Source: Alphaproteobacteria bacterium
Lineage (GTDB): Bacteria; Pseudomonadota; Alphaproteobacteria; Micavibrionales; Micavibrionaceae
Assembly (NCBI GenBank): GCA_030424975.1
Contig: JAUHVY010000001.1
Location: forward strand, 1,113,093-1,177,092
Length of the DNA stretch: 64,000 nt
Reading direction: 5' to 3'
Shown: positions 1 to 9,208 of the stretch, piece after piece
How the letters are laid out: every line of letters starts with the position of its first letter
How positions within the stretch are numbered: the first letter of the stretch is position 1
Made by a program: the position numbers and the translations under genes
The notes under the pieces: model-generated
Told to the model about the DNA's origin: nothing
What the model saw: only the letters and a program-made list of their open reading frames with translations
Database searches by the model: none

Positions 1-471
1 ACCGACACTTGGCTCAATACCCTGAAGTAAGGATACAGGCGGCGCATTATTATGTTGTGATAAATACGGATTAAAAGCATCTGTCATAATCTCTTCGGTA
101 CCGGGAACACCGATCACACGGCATTGCGCATTTTGCTCTAATAATCTGGCGCAACTTTCAAATAATATCTTTTTCACCGCATGTGCGGGAATATCTTTAC
201 TCATAATACCGGCACGAAGACGTACAGCACTACCTGATGAAAACACGATATGCGTATACGGGCGAAAGAAATAGAATGTCGGAATATTATGACGATAGAC
301 TTCCCACTGCGCCAATGCCTCTTCCTTGGTCGCAAAATACGAAAGCTCAAGACCCGTGAAATCCTGAGCATAGTTGAGCGTTTTATTTTGTGCCTCATCT
401 ACACGATCAATATTGCGCGCATAAACATGAGCTGCAAATATGCAAAGCATAAGCAGCCAAATCATAGTCAT
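1..471 (-). CDS. Secreted protein with SPOR-like C-terminal region (partial, runs off left edge)
   Basis: Open reading frame read on the minus strand from ATG at 471 to the window edge, 157 codons visible with no stop. The first ~18 residues are a hydrophobic signal peptide ending near VYA-RN, so the product is exported. The visible part has no enzyme motif I know. Around residues 85-120 the pattern RLRAG, a helix, then CARLLEQ and CRVIG resembles the end of a SPOR-type fold (peptidoglycan-binding, septal proteins), similar to the tail of the usher-like protein at 3272-6592. That similarity is inference. An ATG two codons further in is an alternative start. The region to glnD (472-761) is AT-rich with no gene seen. 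Confidence 0.6.
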   Translation of the reverse strand, partial: MTMIWLLMLCIFAAHVYARNIDRVDEAQNKTLNYAQDFTGLELSYFATKEEALAQWEVYRHNIPTFYFFRPYTHIVFSSGSAVRLRAGIMSKDIPAHAVKKILFESCARLLEQNAQCRVIGVPGTEEIMTDAFNPYLSQHNNAPPVSLLQGIEPSVG

Positions 472-761
472 GTTCTTTATACGCAACAAAGTCGAGCACC
501 CCACTATTTTCAATTAAAGTCGGAGTTAAAAAGATTACGTGGACATAAACGTATGCTGTGAGTATTACGATGCTATTCGAATTTAGCTGTGGGTAAAGGA
601 TAAAAAGCACAATATCCAATCATATCCACCATTATAAGAATATTAAAAATCAACGTGTTATATTAGGTAATCGAAGGATACATTAAAATCACACGGTAAG
701 TTTTGTTGATTTTCCATAGAGATCGGAGTAAAACAAACAAAAAAACGAACGGGTTGGTTGT

Positions 762-3263
762 ATGGTAAATCCCATAGAAATCAAAAAACACATCACGCAA
801 GAAAAAGAAAGCCTGCTGGACGCATTGCGCGCAGGTGACATTGATGGTGCGCAGGCCTCATCAAATCTGAGCCATAGCGTTGATGACAGCCTTATACAAT
901 TGGTTGAACACCACCTTGGCGCGTTTAAGGATAAAATAGCCGTCGTCATGACAGGTGCAAACGGGCGTGAAGAAATCTGCCCTCATTCTGACCTTGATAT
1001 GTTCTTATTGGTGGACGACACCCTGTTTGACGGCCAAAAAATTCCTGATGGTCAAGATGAGTATAGCGAAGGGTTTGGCGGCCTGTACTATGCATTAATG
1101 GATACGCGGATGGGCATATCTTCGCTTGTAATGCGAACTCCCACCCATTGCGCCGAAGATATCGTCGCCGATCAGGAAACATGGACACAAATGCTTGATC
1201 GCCGCAAATTATGGGGGAGCGATGCAAAATATGAAGAAATGGAGCGTAAAATCGCGGCCATTGATACTAAAAAACGCGTTGCATTTATCACTGATAAATT
1301 TGCCGAATACGACAAGCGTTTAGATAAATTAACACAAGAAACCCAATCAACCGTAAAAGACGGCATGGCCTATGGCGGACGTTTTGCAATCGTCGAGCCG
1401 AACATCAAAAACAGTTATGGCGGATTACGCGGCTTTCAAACAGCAAAATGGGTTTCCGATGAATATAAAAATATTCCGGGTGCAAATCCGCTCAGTACTA
1501 CGCTTATATCTGAAGATGACAAAAATGCCGCAGAAATGGCATATACAAACCTGCTGACAATACGATGGCACATGCATGACGCGGCCGGATCAGAGGATGA
1601 CAAACTTCACTCTCATGTCCAGCCGGAAATTGCATCTCGTATGGGATACACGGATGTCAGTGAATTTATGCGTGATTATTTCCAATCAACACATGAAATT
1701 GCACATCATGCGAAAATGGTATGTTGTGATGTTGCGGAAAACCTGAAAGTAAAGCCGCCGGGCGCAGAAGACGCACAAATGATTATGATCACGGCAAATG
1801 AAGATGGCTCTGTGTCGCCTTTGCAAATGATGACAGCCTTCAAAGAGCGTACAGATAACGGCAAAGTTTTACATCACACGACGATGCAGCACATAAAGCA
1901 TAATGCGCATACAATTGATGATACGTTCAGACATTCACCTGAGGCCAATCGCATGATGCTCGACATACTGAGCAGCGATAATGCCGAAGACACACTTGTG
2001 CGTATGAACAGACTGGATTTCTTGCCGAATTTCATTCCGGAGGTCGCAGGCATTCAACGCCTAATGCAATTTGACCCCTATCACGCCTATACCGTTGATG
2101 ACCATACGTTTAACGCCATTGGGAATGTGTCACGCCTTGCGCATGGTGAATACGAAAATCTGTCACAAACCGCGACTGAACTTGCTCAAAACCTGTCACA
2201 GCAAGACCGTGCGGTCCTCGGGGTTGCTTTACTTTTACATGACGTACACAAAGCCGACCAACCCGATAATATGAAAACATACAATGCACAGTTGGTGCAA
2301 AATATTGGCTCGCGTTTGGGTTTAAAAGACGACGCATTAGATCAAGCCTCGTGGTTGGCTGAGAACCACTTTTTGCTGAAACATACGGCGCGTTACCAAG
2401 ATATTGAGGACACAGCCACAATCGATAGCTTCACAGAAAAAGTGCCCGACATTAAGCACCTGGAGCTTTTACGTATCATGACCTTGGCTGATACGCTCGC
2501 ACTTGGCCCCGGGCGTTTAAAGCCACACGCAACCTATCGTGCGGATTCGATCTTTGAAAAAGCCAAAAACCAAATGATGGGGATGAGCGACCAATTTAAC
2601 AAGCGCTCCTTTACCCTGCCGGATGATTACAATGACGGTGAGCCGTATGTACGCATTTCTCCAAACAAAGCTTTGGGGGCGGATGTATTGACAATTATCA
2701 CACCAGACAAACCGTATTTGATGGAAAACATCGCAGCCACCTTGGAACAATCGGGCACGAATGTCATGAACGCTCGTGTCAAAACCATTCCAAACGGCAG
2801 TATCCGCGCGGTGAATAATTTTGTTATCCAAAATGATGGCGGAAAACAACACTCAGAAAGACAAGCCGAAGCTCTGAAAGAAAAGCTGATCACAGCAATA
2901 CAATCTAGCGATCGTATGCCTCAATTAGAGAAGCCACCATCAAATCACCCCGGTACCAACCCGAAAAATCAGGTCTTCCCCGTGCAGGCAGAGGTTAACT
3001 TTACCAATGCCCTATCCGATGATAACACAACCGTTCAAATTACAGCACGCGACAAAGCGGGCTTGCTGCATACACTAACGCGCGTCTTTAATGATATGGA
3101 TCTGGAAATGCAACATGCCAGCCTGACAAGACAGGGGCACAAGGCCGTAAATGTGTTTCAATTACATAAACGTGGCGGCGGACAAATATCACCAACGGCA
3201 CAAATCGCCATCAAAGATGCCATCATGCAGCATATCGCAGAAGAGCAGCCTGAAATTTCGTAA
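762..3263 (+). CDS. glnD: [Protein-PII] uridylyltransferase/uridylyl-removing enzyme GlnD
   Basis: Bifunctional sensor of glutamine that adds UMP to PII proteins when nitrogen is short and removes it when nitrogen is plentiful; cytoplasmic. Domains in order: nucleotidyltransferase with GANGRE (residues 65-70) and catalytic SDLD (Asp77 and Asp79); the GlnD linker region; an HD phosphohydrolase domain with HDVHK at His493-Asp494; and two ACT domains starting near 640 (DVLTIITPDKP) and 758 (VQITARDKAGLL). The 833-residue length is a little shorter than the usual ~890-940. The glycine-rich motif reads GANGRE instead of the commoner GGYGRGE but keeps the key Gly-Arg and both aspartates. No clear Shine-Dalgarno precedes ATG 762. 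Transcribed towards and ending 9 nt from the convergent usher gene. Confidence 0.93.
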   Translation: MVNPIEIKKHITQEKESLLDALRAGDIDGAQASSNLSHSVDDSLIQLVEHHLGAFKDKIAVVMTGANGREEICPHSDLDMFLLVDDTLFDGQKIPDGQDEYSEGFGGLYYALMDTRMGISSLVMRTPTHCAEDIVADQETWTQMLDRRKLWGSDAKYEEMERKIAAIDTKKRVAFITDKFAEYDKRLDKLTQETQSTVKDGMAYGGRFAIVEPNIKNSYGGLRGFQTAKWVSDEYKNIPGANPLSTTLISEDDKNAAEMAYTNLLTIRWHMHDAAGSEDDKLHSHVQPEIASRMGYTDVSEFMRDYFQSTHEIAHHAKMVCCDVAENLKVKPPGAEDAQMIMITANEDGSVSPLQMMTAFKERTDNGKVLHHTTMQHIKHNAHTIDDTFRHSPEANRMMLDILSSDNAEDTLVRMNRLDFLPNFIPEVAGIQRLMQFDPYHAYTVDDHTFNAIGNVSRLAHGEYENLSQTATELAQNLSQQDRAVLGVALLLHDVHKADQPDNMKTYNAQLVQNIGSRLGLKDDALDQASWLAENHFLLKHTARYQDIEDTATIDSFTEKVPDIKHLELLRIMTLADTLALGPGRLKPHATYRADSIFEKAKNQMMGMSDQFNKRSFTLPDDYNDGEPYVRISPNKALGADVLTIITPDKPYLMENIAATLEQSGTNVMNARVKTIPNGSIRAVNNFVIQNDGGKQHSERQAEALKEKLITAIQSSDRMPQLEKPPSNHPGTNPKNQVFPVQAEVNFTNALSDDNTTVQITARDKAGLLHTLTRVFNDMDLEMQHASLTRQGHKAVNVFQLHKRGGGQISPTAQIAIKDAIMQHIAEEQPEIS

Positions 3264-3271
3264 ATTCGGAT

Positions 3272-6200
3272 TTATTTTGCCAGAGAAATCGGCGCGGCGT
3301 TGGCAAGTTCTTCGTTTTCAGATACAGTCTGAGCCTCTCTTGCATCGGCCTGTTTCATATAAGCAGGCAAAATTTCAACCTCACACGCCTGATCCTGCGT
3401 TTGCATTTTTCGGCATACATCATAGGCCTGTGGCAAATCCATATCGGCAAAGCCTACGCGCAAAATATGCTTACCACTGCCGACATCGGCAAAACTCTCT
3501 GCTGGTGGAACATATAAATCACCGCCAGCGATCTCTTGCGCGAAACGTGTTTTAATTTTGTACCAAACGACAGACATCATCACGCGGGAATTATACTCCC
3601 CCAGATTTAAAACAATTTTGTCCTGATCCTCTTTTGAAAAATCTATATGCGGATGACGCTCTTTATACGTATCGAGCCCTGATAACATCTTACTCGGTAC
3701 ATCGCCATCGCCTGTTTCAACAAAGATATCATTACCGAAAATAAGTGTACCATCATACCCGATTTCAATTTGCTGCGGTTGCGGGCGAATGAAATGCTTT
3801 TGTGCGGCGCTATCTTCGTCAATAATCAACAAATAACGCCCGGGGGGGATTTTTGTAAAATAATAAAAACCGCCCATATCCGTAACGGAGCTTTGCTCCT
3901 CGTGACCGTCTTGATTATACAGCGTCAACTTCACGTTACGCATTGCCACAGGGCGCGGCGGTGTATATTCCTCATCGTCCGCAATACCCTGCTCTTCCGG
4001 CGGAAGCTCCACCGCCTTAGCAAAAACAGTACCATCCAATTCACCGGCCATATGAATAGGAAACTCAACTTCGGCGACATACCCTTCACGCGGCATAACG
4101 GAAACACCGGTAAAACCGGGAATCCAAGCAGGGTCTTTCAAAGTTTCAGCATCAATATAAACATCTGTTAAACGCAAACGGGTCATCCGCGTAAAAAATG
4201 CATATCCCTGATCATTTGTTCGCATTCCGTTACCGTTTTGCGGCGTTGCCACTTTCACTTCATCCAGTGGCTCATCATCACCATCAAACTTTCCGTTACC
4301 GTCTTTATCCAAATACACAAACGCACTGAGCATACCAAAAGATGTAAGGTTATTTTCAAACATACGGAGTTTGCCGTTTGACGGATCTTTCACAATACCA
4401 AAACGCGTATTCAGACCCGCAAAAAAGTCCTGCTCGGAATTATAACGAATACTTGGTGAAATCCGGGCGAAGCCTGCCTGCCAATCCAGTTGTGCTTCAT
4501 ATTCTGTAATTGATGTACGCTGGTCTTTACGTATCCCCAACTCAAGATCTAAATCGTCGTTTAAGTAGCGGCGATAGGACGCTAATACGTTACTTAACTC
4601 GCTGTCGGGGTCGATGTTGTAATTTGCAGATAAACGTAACCTGTTCTTTCCCTGGATACCAAGCATACTGACCGATGCATTTGTCTGATCTTCCTGATTA
4701 CTTGCTTGCGTGTTACGCACAAGGCCGTTGAAAGAGACATTACGCACACCAAAATTCAGCCCCGCACTAGAGGTAATAGCGTCTTCGCCGTTTTCATCCC
4801 AACTATAATCAACGCCTAAACTATAACGTGGGTGGAACTTCCCGCTTTTAATAAGCGGGCCGTTTAATGCAAATGAATTGCGATAAGTATCAACATCACT
4901 TTCAAGATAGTTTACGGCATCTTCATCATCGAACTCAGCACTTGCCCATCGCAGAGTATTGCGGAATTCATGGTCAACGAAATCACGGCTAACAACCAAT
5001 TCTGCAGCCATATCACCATCTTCATCAATCGCACTATCAGCATTAATCAACGTTTGCGCCAATGAGGTCGACACACCAACAGTGGCTATGTTTTCTCTTT
5101 CATCCCCCTGATCCTGCTCTAAGGAACGCAGCGACCCCTTTAGGGTTGTACCGGGAAGTATCGGCTTCTCAACTTGTACTGCAAAATTCACACCGCCGGC
5201 ATCATCTGCACGGGCGCGGGCTGTACGGTATGTATTCACATCATCCAGTGTAAGAGAAACGTCATAGATCCCCTGCCCTTGCGTAGATAATGTATTATCA
5301 TAAGGCACAAACAGGTTTTCCTCTATGATTTCTCCTTGCGGACCATAAAACAACAAACGGAAGTTATTATCATTTTGAAACAGGTTTATATCGTCAAATT
5401 GATAAAATCCGTCATCGCCGACCTGTTGAAAATTCAAAAGCTGCTCATTACGATATAACTCAACATCCCAGCCGGGAATTGCATTACCGCTAATGTTTGT
5501 GAATGGTTGCGAAAAACGGCGCTGCACATCTGTATTCGTTACACGCACTCCAAGTTCCTGCGATGAGAAACCACCAAGCGGTGTATCAACGGTGGCAACA
5601 TCACCCAGTTCAAATTTCTTTGCCTTTAACGGCCCTAACAAATGACCGTCAACAGTTTCCTGTTTATATGTCGCACGTACAAACGCAACTTGGTCAACAT
5701 CATTTAATAATGATTGTGTTGTTAATGTCCCTTTACCCAAATCCCCTACGGTTCGGATATTAGCAGCATGACTTCTTTGCGCTTCACCATCACCGGACGG
5801 ATTGCTGTAGCGTGATGTCGTTGATACATCAATAACTGGGACGGCTGCCAATTTATAATTATCATCAATGCGCGGCAAAGTCGGATCAGGCACTTTGTAA
5901 TTTACAAAATTCGTTTTACGGCGATTTAGGCGCTGTTCAATCGGGAAAGGTTGGCGGCTTTTTATATTTAATTCCTGTGTCCCCACATTCACCAATGCCT
6001 CAACGCCAAGCCACTGCGATAGGGCTTGTGTTTCCACCCAAATATCATTTTCGCGTACCAAAATGGCGTCACGGGCATTAAACGAGCCTTTATCCGTGTT
6101 TACGGTTCCGGTGATCGCCGATAAATTAAATTCTTTATTTTCATTGATATACCACCCTGTCGCTGTTTGCGCTTCGGGATCGACCTGAATAGATAGCTGT

Positions 6201-6592
6201 AAAACATCAGAAAAGTCAGTAACCGACACATAATACTTTTGATTATGTACATACCCGACAATCAAACCATCAGGACGAATGCTGCGTCCCAGTATAGGTT
6301 GCAGCAATAACGTTTCACCATCAGGAAGTATATTTTTCTGCGCACTTTCTCCCGAAGAACGGACAGCATCAAAGGCTTGTAACTTTGTTTTAATTTTACT
6401 TAAAAAAGATTGCGCTAAAGATATACGTTGCGAATCAGTAAGAGAAGAACTGTGTTTCGAATCAATATTATGCGGAACATTGCTAACATCTTGAGCGACA
6501 GCGGGATACGCCCGCGCAAAACAAAGCAACATGCACATATATAATGTGCAATGCACCATAAAGCATAGTCTGATTTTGACAGGCAAATGCAT
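3272..6592 (-). CDS. Usher-like outer-membrane protein with SdrD-B-like and SPOR-like C-terminal domains
   Basis: Probable outer-membrane assembly platform of a chaperone-usher system. The chosen start (ATG 6592) gives 1106 residues, follows GGAG with 8 nt spacing and begins a signal peptide ending near AVAQ; the longer reading from GTG 6688 adds an unlikely leader. After a periplasmic N-domain (LLQPILGRSI, then YYVSVTDFSDVL) come many alternating beta strands with a plug-like section (GNAIPGWDVELYRN, FRLLFYGPQGEI). Near residue 755 there is an EF-hand-like Ca loop (DKDGNGKFDGDDE) as in SdrD-B domains, then a carboxypeptidase-regulatory-like repeat (TDMGGFYYFTKIPPGRYLLII). Near residue 1041 is a SPOR-like end (ILRVGFADMD then CRKM). 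The barrel identity is inferred from strand pattern and from the adjacent chaperone and subunit genes; a large surface adhesin is the main alternative. Confidence 0.68.
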   Translation of the reverse strand: MHLPVKIRLCFMVHCTLYMCMLLCFARAYPAVAQDVSNVPHNIDSKHSSSLTDSQRISLAQSFLSKIKTKLQAFDAVRSSGESAQKNILPDGETLLLQPILGRSIRPDGLIVGYVHNQKYYVSVTDFSDVLQLSIQVDPEAQTATGWYINENKEFNLSAITGTVNTDKGSFNARDAILVRENDIWVETQALSQWLGVEALVNVGTQELNIKSRQPFPIEQRLNRRKTNFVNYKVPDPTLPRIDDNYKLAAVPVIDVSTTSRYSNPSGDGEAQRSHAANIRTVGDLGKGTLTTQSLLNDVDQVAFVRATYKQETVDGHLLGPLKAKKFELGDVATVDTPLGGFSSQELGVRVTNTDVQRRFSQPFTNISGNAIPGWDVELYRNEQLLNFQQVGDDGFYQFDDINLFQNDNNFRLLFYGPQGEIIEENLFVPYDNTLSTQGQGIYDVSLTLDDVNTYRTARARADDAGGVNFAVQVEKPILPGTTLKGSLRSLEQDQGDERENIATVGVSTSLAQTLINADSAIDEDGDMAAELVVSRDFVDHEFRNTLRWASAEFDDEDAVNYLESDVDTYRNSFALNGPLIKSGKFHPRYSLGVDYSWDENGEDAITSSAGLNFGVRNVSFNGLVRNTQASNQEDQTNASVSMLGIQGKNRLRLSANYNIDPDSELSNVLASYRRYLNDDLDLELGIRKDQRTSITEYEAQLDWQAGFARISPSIRYNSEQDFFAGLNTRFGIVKDPSNGKLRMFENNLTSFGMLSAFVYLDKDGNGKFDGDDEPLDEVKVATPQNGNGMRTNDQGYAFFTRMTRLRLTDVYIDAETLKDPAWIPGFTGVSVMPREGYVAEVEFPIHMAGELDGTVFAKAVELPPEEQGIADDEEYTPPRPVAMRNVKLTLYNQDGHEEQSSVTDMGGFYYFTKIPPGRYLLIIDEDSAAQKHFIRPQPQQIEIGYDGTLIFGNDIFVETGDGDVPSKMLSGLDTYKERHPHIDFSKEDQDKIVLNLGEYNSRVMMSVVWYKIKTRFAQEIAGGDLYVPPAESFADVGSGKHILRVGFADMDLPQAYDVCRKMQTQDQACEVEILPAYMKQADAREAQTVSENEELANAAPISLAK

Positions 6593-6893
6593 GAGCGCAG
6601 CTCCGTTAAATGATGTACTCAATATGTGTAAAAATACGCGAATAAGTCTGTGGAAAAAATGATGTATCCCACCCTCACAGTAGAACACACCACCTTGACA
6701 ATCTCAACATCTTAATGATAAAACTTGTATACCTTTTCGGCGAAACAACAAGTTAGCCACACTTTTTTTCATGAGTATCGTATTATTAAGAATGATTTAA
6801 CCTTTTTATATGATATTGGTGGTATTGTAAATTTTATCTCATCATTACTGAGTAGCAGTAATTCTAAATCTAGGGAAAAAGGAGAAACCTGAA
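6593..6893. promoter_or_regulatory. Divergent intergenic region between usher and pilin-like genes
   Basis: The 301-nt gap separates the two divergent starts. It holds a -35-like TTGACA at 6694-6699 followed 16 nt later by GATAAA, which could drive the plus-strand subunit gene with a long leader. The 6720-6850 stretch is AT-rich. The subunit gene has a strong ribosome site AAAGGAG ending about 10 nt before ATG 6894. No operator was recognised, so shared regulation of the two genes is only a possibility. Confidence 0.35.
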
Positions 6894-7463
6894 ATGAGAC
6901 GCAACACCCTTAAACTATTTGCATGTGCATCGCTGCTTGCTTTTGGCATCGGCGCGGCTAACCATGCGAACGCACAAACGGCTGACATTCCTGTTACGCT
7001 AACAATTACAAATGCAATCACTGTAACTGCGGGTACAGACTTGGACTTTGGCGAATGGCTATTGGTCCACAGTGGCACATCCCCTGCTGGCGACATCACA
7101 TTGGCAATTAACCCGGATTCCGGCTTAATCACACCAACTGCCGGTACAGGATCAACTGCCGTTAACATCACACCATCTGCTGGTGTTGGTACAGTGACAA
7201 TCAACACACCGGCTGCGGCTTCCGTTGATATGTACGGTACATTGACTGACTTTACTGCTACAACATTGAGCTTGGGCACACTTCAGTATTCACTAAACAG
7301 CGGCACACCTGCGTCACTATCTGTGACATCAGGTTCACCGACTACAATTTCATCAACAGGCGGTACAGATGACACGATCGCAGTTGGCGGCACATTGACA
7401 GTGAACGGTGTTACTGCAGATGGTCCATATACTGCAAACATTGAAATGGCATTCTCTTACTAA
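6894..7463 (+). CDS. DUF4402-type secreted fibre subunit-like protein
   Basis: A 189-residue exported protein: signal peptide with hydrophobic core (FACASLLAFGIGAANHANA) cleaved near AQT, then a Thr/Ser/Gly/Ala-rich all-beta region. The pattern ITVTAGTDLDFGEW near the mature N-terminus, internal Gly-rich strands and a terminal aromatic strand (IEMAFSY) match the DUF4402 family, whose members are often linked to chaperone-usher genes and act as presumed fibre subunits. The final strand ending in tyrosine could be recognised by the chaperone, as in other pilins. It lies divergent to the usher, has a strong ribosome site and its own terminator at 7491-7516, so it may be made in large amounts. 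DUF4402 assignment is by pattern only. Confidence 0.7.
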   Translation: MRRNTLKLFACASLLAFGIGAANHANAQTADIPVTLTITNAITVTAGTDLDFGEWLLVHSGTSPAGDITLAINPDSGLITPTAGTGSTAVNITPSAGVGTVTINTPAAASVDMYGTLTDFTATTLSLGTLQYSLNSGTPASLSVTSGSPTTISSTGGTDDTIAVGGTLTVNGVTADGPYTANIEMAFSY

Positions 7464-7487
7464 GAAGAGCCCATCATTATGAATTTA

Positions 7488-7516
7488 AGAAAGGCGCTCA
7501 TAGGCGCCTTTTATTT
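7488..7516 (+). terminator. Rho-independent terminator of the DUF4402 subunit gene
   Basis: Perfect 7-bp stem AAGGCGC/GCGCCTT (7491-7497 with 7504-7510), a short loop and a T-rich tail. It lies 28 nt after the stop codon. Confidence 0.85.
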
Positions 7517-7549
7517 TTATTTACCGAAACTTCTCAACATCCCTCCCCC

Positions 7550-7578
7550 CAAAAAAAAACGGGGGCACACACCCCCGC
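7550..7578 (-). terminator. Rho-independent terminator of the minus-strand chaperone operon
   Basis: On the minus strand a 6-bp GC stem (CGGGGG/CCCCCG, arms 7572-7577 and 7560-7565) is followed by nine T (complement of A-run 7551-7559). It ends the subunit-chaperone transcript and stands back to back with the plus-strand terminator. Confidence 0.88.
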
Positions 7579-7610
7579 CTTATCCGATTATTGTTTATGA
7601 CACACCATCG

Positions 7611-8426
7611 CTACTCAAGGTCAAATACGCGCTCGCTATATATAAAACCATCATCCTTATCCAAATGACGCAATTCCACGCGTAAACGCCCGCCTTGAAT
7701 TTCATCATTAAGCTGGACCTTAAAGATACGCTTGTTAATTTCAGGAAAAATATGCGCATTTGAAATTTCACCGATAAGGCGCTCATTTCCGGCTTTATCC
7801 AAATGGAAAACCCGTAAATACCCTAAAACAGCATGCGTACCACTACGAGCTACAGGAACCTCGACATACAGCTTTCCGCTGTCCTGATCACGCCCCATAT
7901 CTATACGCTCAATTTCCGCAGATGCCTGCACCTCTCCAAAACGTGCGATAACCGGAATAGTATAGCTCACATTCACCTTTACGGCTGTACTGATATTTTT
8001 ACCACCATTTGATACGATCACTTGCGATGGCTCCATTTCCTCAAGCTTGAACTTCAAATGAATATGATAATCACCTGTTGGCACATCCGCAGGGCGACGC
8101 AAGGCCAAACGAACTTTTTGCACAGCCCCCGGGGCAAGGGTGACACGTCGCGGTGAAAAGTCTACATATTGCGAGAGATCAAAATCGGTAAACGGCTCTT
8201 CCAAACGCTCATAACCACCACTACCCTCTTGCATACGCATGAATTTCCACTCAAGTAAATATACCTTTGTTTCATCACTTCCGTTAATCAGGTTTACAAC
8301 CGCGTAGCGATCTCGCTCATCAAAGACAACTCTGGTTGGCGTAATCATAATATTTGCATAGGCCGCACCGATGAATGCCCAACTCACCAATAAACAAGCC
8401 AAAAACAAACGTAGAAATCTTTTCAT
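7611..8426 (-). CDS. PapD-like periplasmic fimbrial chaperone
   Basis: A 271-residue exported protein with a signal peptide ending near AYA-NIMITPTRVVF. The opening strand (ITPTRVVFDERDRYAVVNLIN) and the later PRRVTLAPGAVQKVRLALRR segment are the hallmark G1/F1-type elements of PapD-like chaperones, which hold subunits by donor-strand complementation and deliver them to the usher. A second Ig-like domain begins near VKVNVSYTIPVIARF. The start has a strong AAGGAAGG ribosome site. It lies 26 nt downstream of the second DUF4402 gene and shares its transcript. Family recognition is good; the substrate is inferred to be the DUF4402 proteins on either side. Confidence 0.82.
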   Translation of the reverse strand: MKRFLRLFLACLLVSWAFIGAAYANIMITPTRVVFDERDRYAVVNLINGSDETKVYLLEWKFMRMQEGSGGYERLEEPFTDFDLSQYVDFSPRRVTLAPGAVQKVRLALRRPADVPTGDYHIHLKFKLEEMEPSQVIVSNGGKNISTAVKVNVSYTIPVIARFGEVQASAEIERIDMGRDQDSGKLYVEVPVARSGTHAVLGYLRVFHLDKAGNERLIGEISNAHIFPEINKRIFKVQLNDEIQGGRLRVELRHLDKDDGFIYSERVFDLE

Positions 8427-8452
8427 ATAACCTTCCTTTTTACTGGTACAAT

Positions 8453-8917
8453 CTAAAAGCTCACGGTGATATCAATTCGCACAACACCGTTAAATGTTTC
8501 ATCTATGTAGTTTGTTCCGTTTCCGGAACTCCGTGCTGTGCCGCCAATCCTAAAGCGCGCGACACCTAAACCATCAGTAGTGGCCGGGTGCGTTTCCGTT
8601 AAATTGACAATCTGGAATGATCTGGCTGACAAGCTGGTTAGAGGGGTATTTTGCGTTAGAAGTACGGCGTCAATATTGCCGTTTGCACCTAAACCGTCAA
8701 TGTCATACACCCCGGGCTGTGGTGGCGTGACCATAACATAGCCCGCACCATCATATGAATAAGAACCATCCGTATTTACAACAATGTCATATTGAGAAGA
8801 ATTATCACGTGAAATAAAATGCCCGAAACTCATCGCCTGAATTGTCGTCACCGCTGCCGAGGCTGAAACGGACAACATCAAAACAAATATGAATGTAAAA
8901 CATGCAAATAAACGCAT
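8453..8917 (-). CDS. Second DUF4402-type secreted fibre subunit-like protein
   Basis: A 154-residue exported protein. ATG 8917 is chosen because it follows TTGGGAAATT and opens a clean signal peptide (MRLFACFTFIFVLML, cleavage near SASA); the longer reading to 9010 adds 31 unlikely residues. The mature part starts with AMSFGHFIS, has a central Gly-rich section (GNGTNYIDETFNG) and a final alternating strand VVRIDITVSF, the DUF4402-like layout also seen in the plus-strand neighbour at 6894-7463. It differs strongly in sequence from that protein, so one may be a shaft and the other a tip or minor subunit (inference). First gene of a two-gene operon with the chaperone. Confidence 0.66.
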   Translation of the reverse strand: MRLFACFTFIFVLMLSVSASAAVTTIQAMSFGHFISRDNSSQYDIVVNTDGSYSYDGAGYVMVTPPQPGVYDIDGLGANGNIDAVLLTQNTPLTSLSARSFQIVNLTETHPATTDGLGVARFRIGGTARSSGNGTNYIDETFNGVVRIDITVSF

Positions 8918-9208
8918 AATTTCCCAACTTCGATCTTTGATAAGTGATGACAACATACCCAAATTATATCGCGCTTGCAATCCACTTTCCGAATTACGAT
9001 ACAAGGTCACTTCAATTAAAAATAATGGCTAAGATTTTGATTCGCAGTGTATTTCCAAATAAAATCAACATTATTTTTTCGTAAAATTTCAAATTATCCT
9101 ATTGATACCATGAGTCATTTCAGGATATGATTCTAACTGGTGTTTTCTGCTGCGTATTTTTTTTCTGTTCTTATGCCCTTGTTCTGAGGGTGAGTGGTTC
9201 AATTTTTT

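Noticed and set aside
6593-6688. Extended N-terminus of the usher-like protein from GTG 6688.
   Set aside because: It would put a non-signal leader before a good signal peptide; GGAG before ATG 6592 supports the shorter form.
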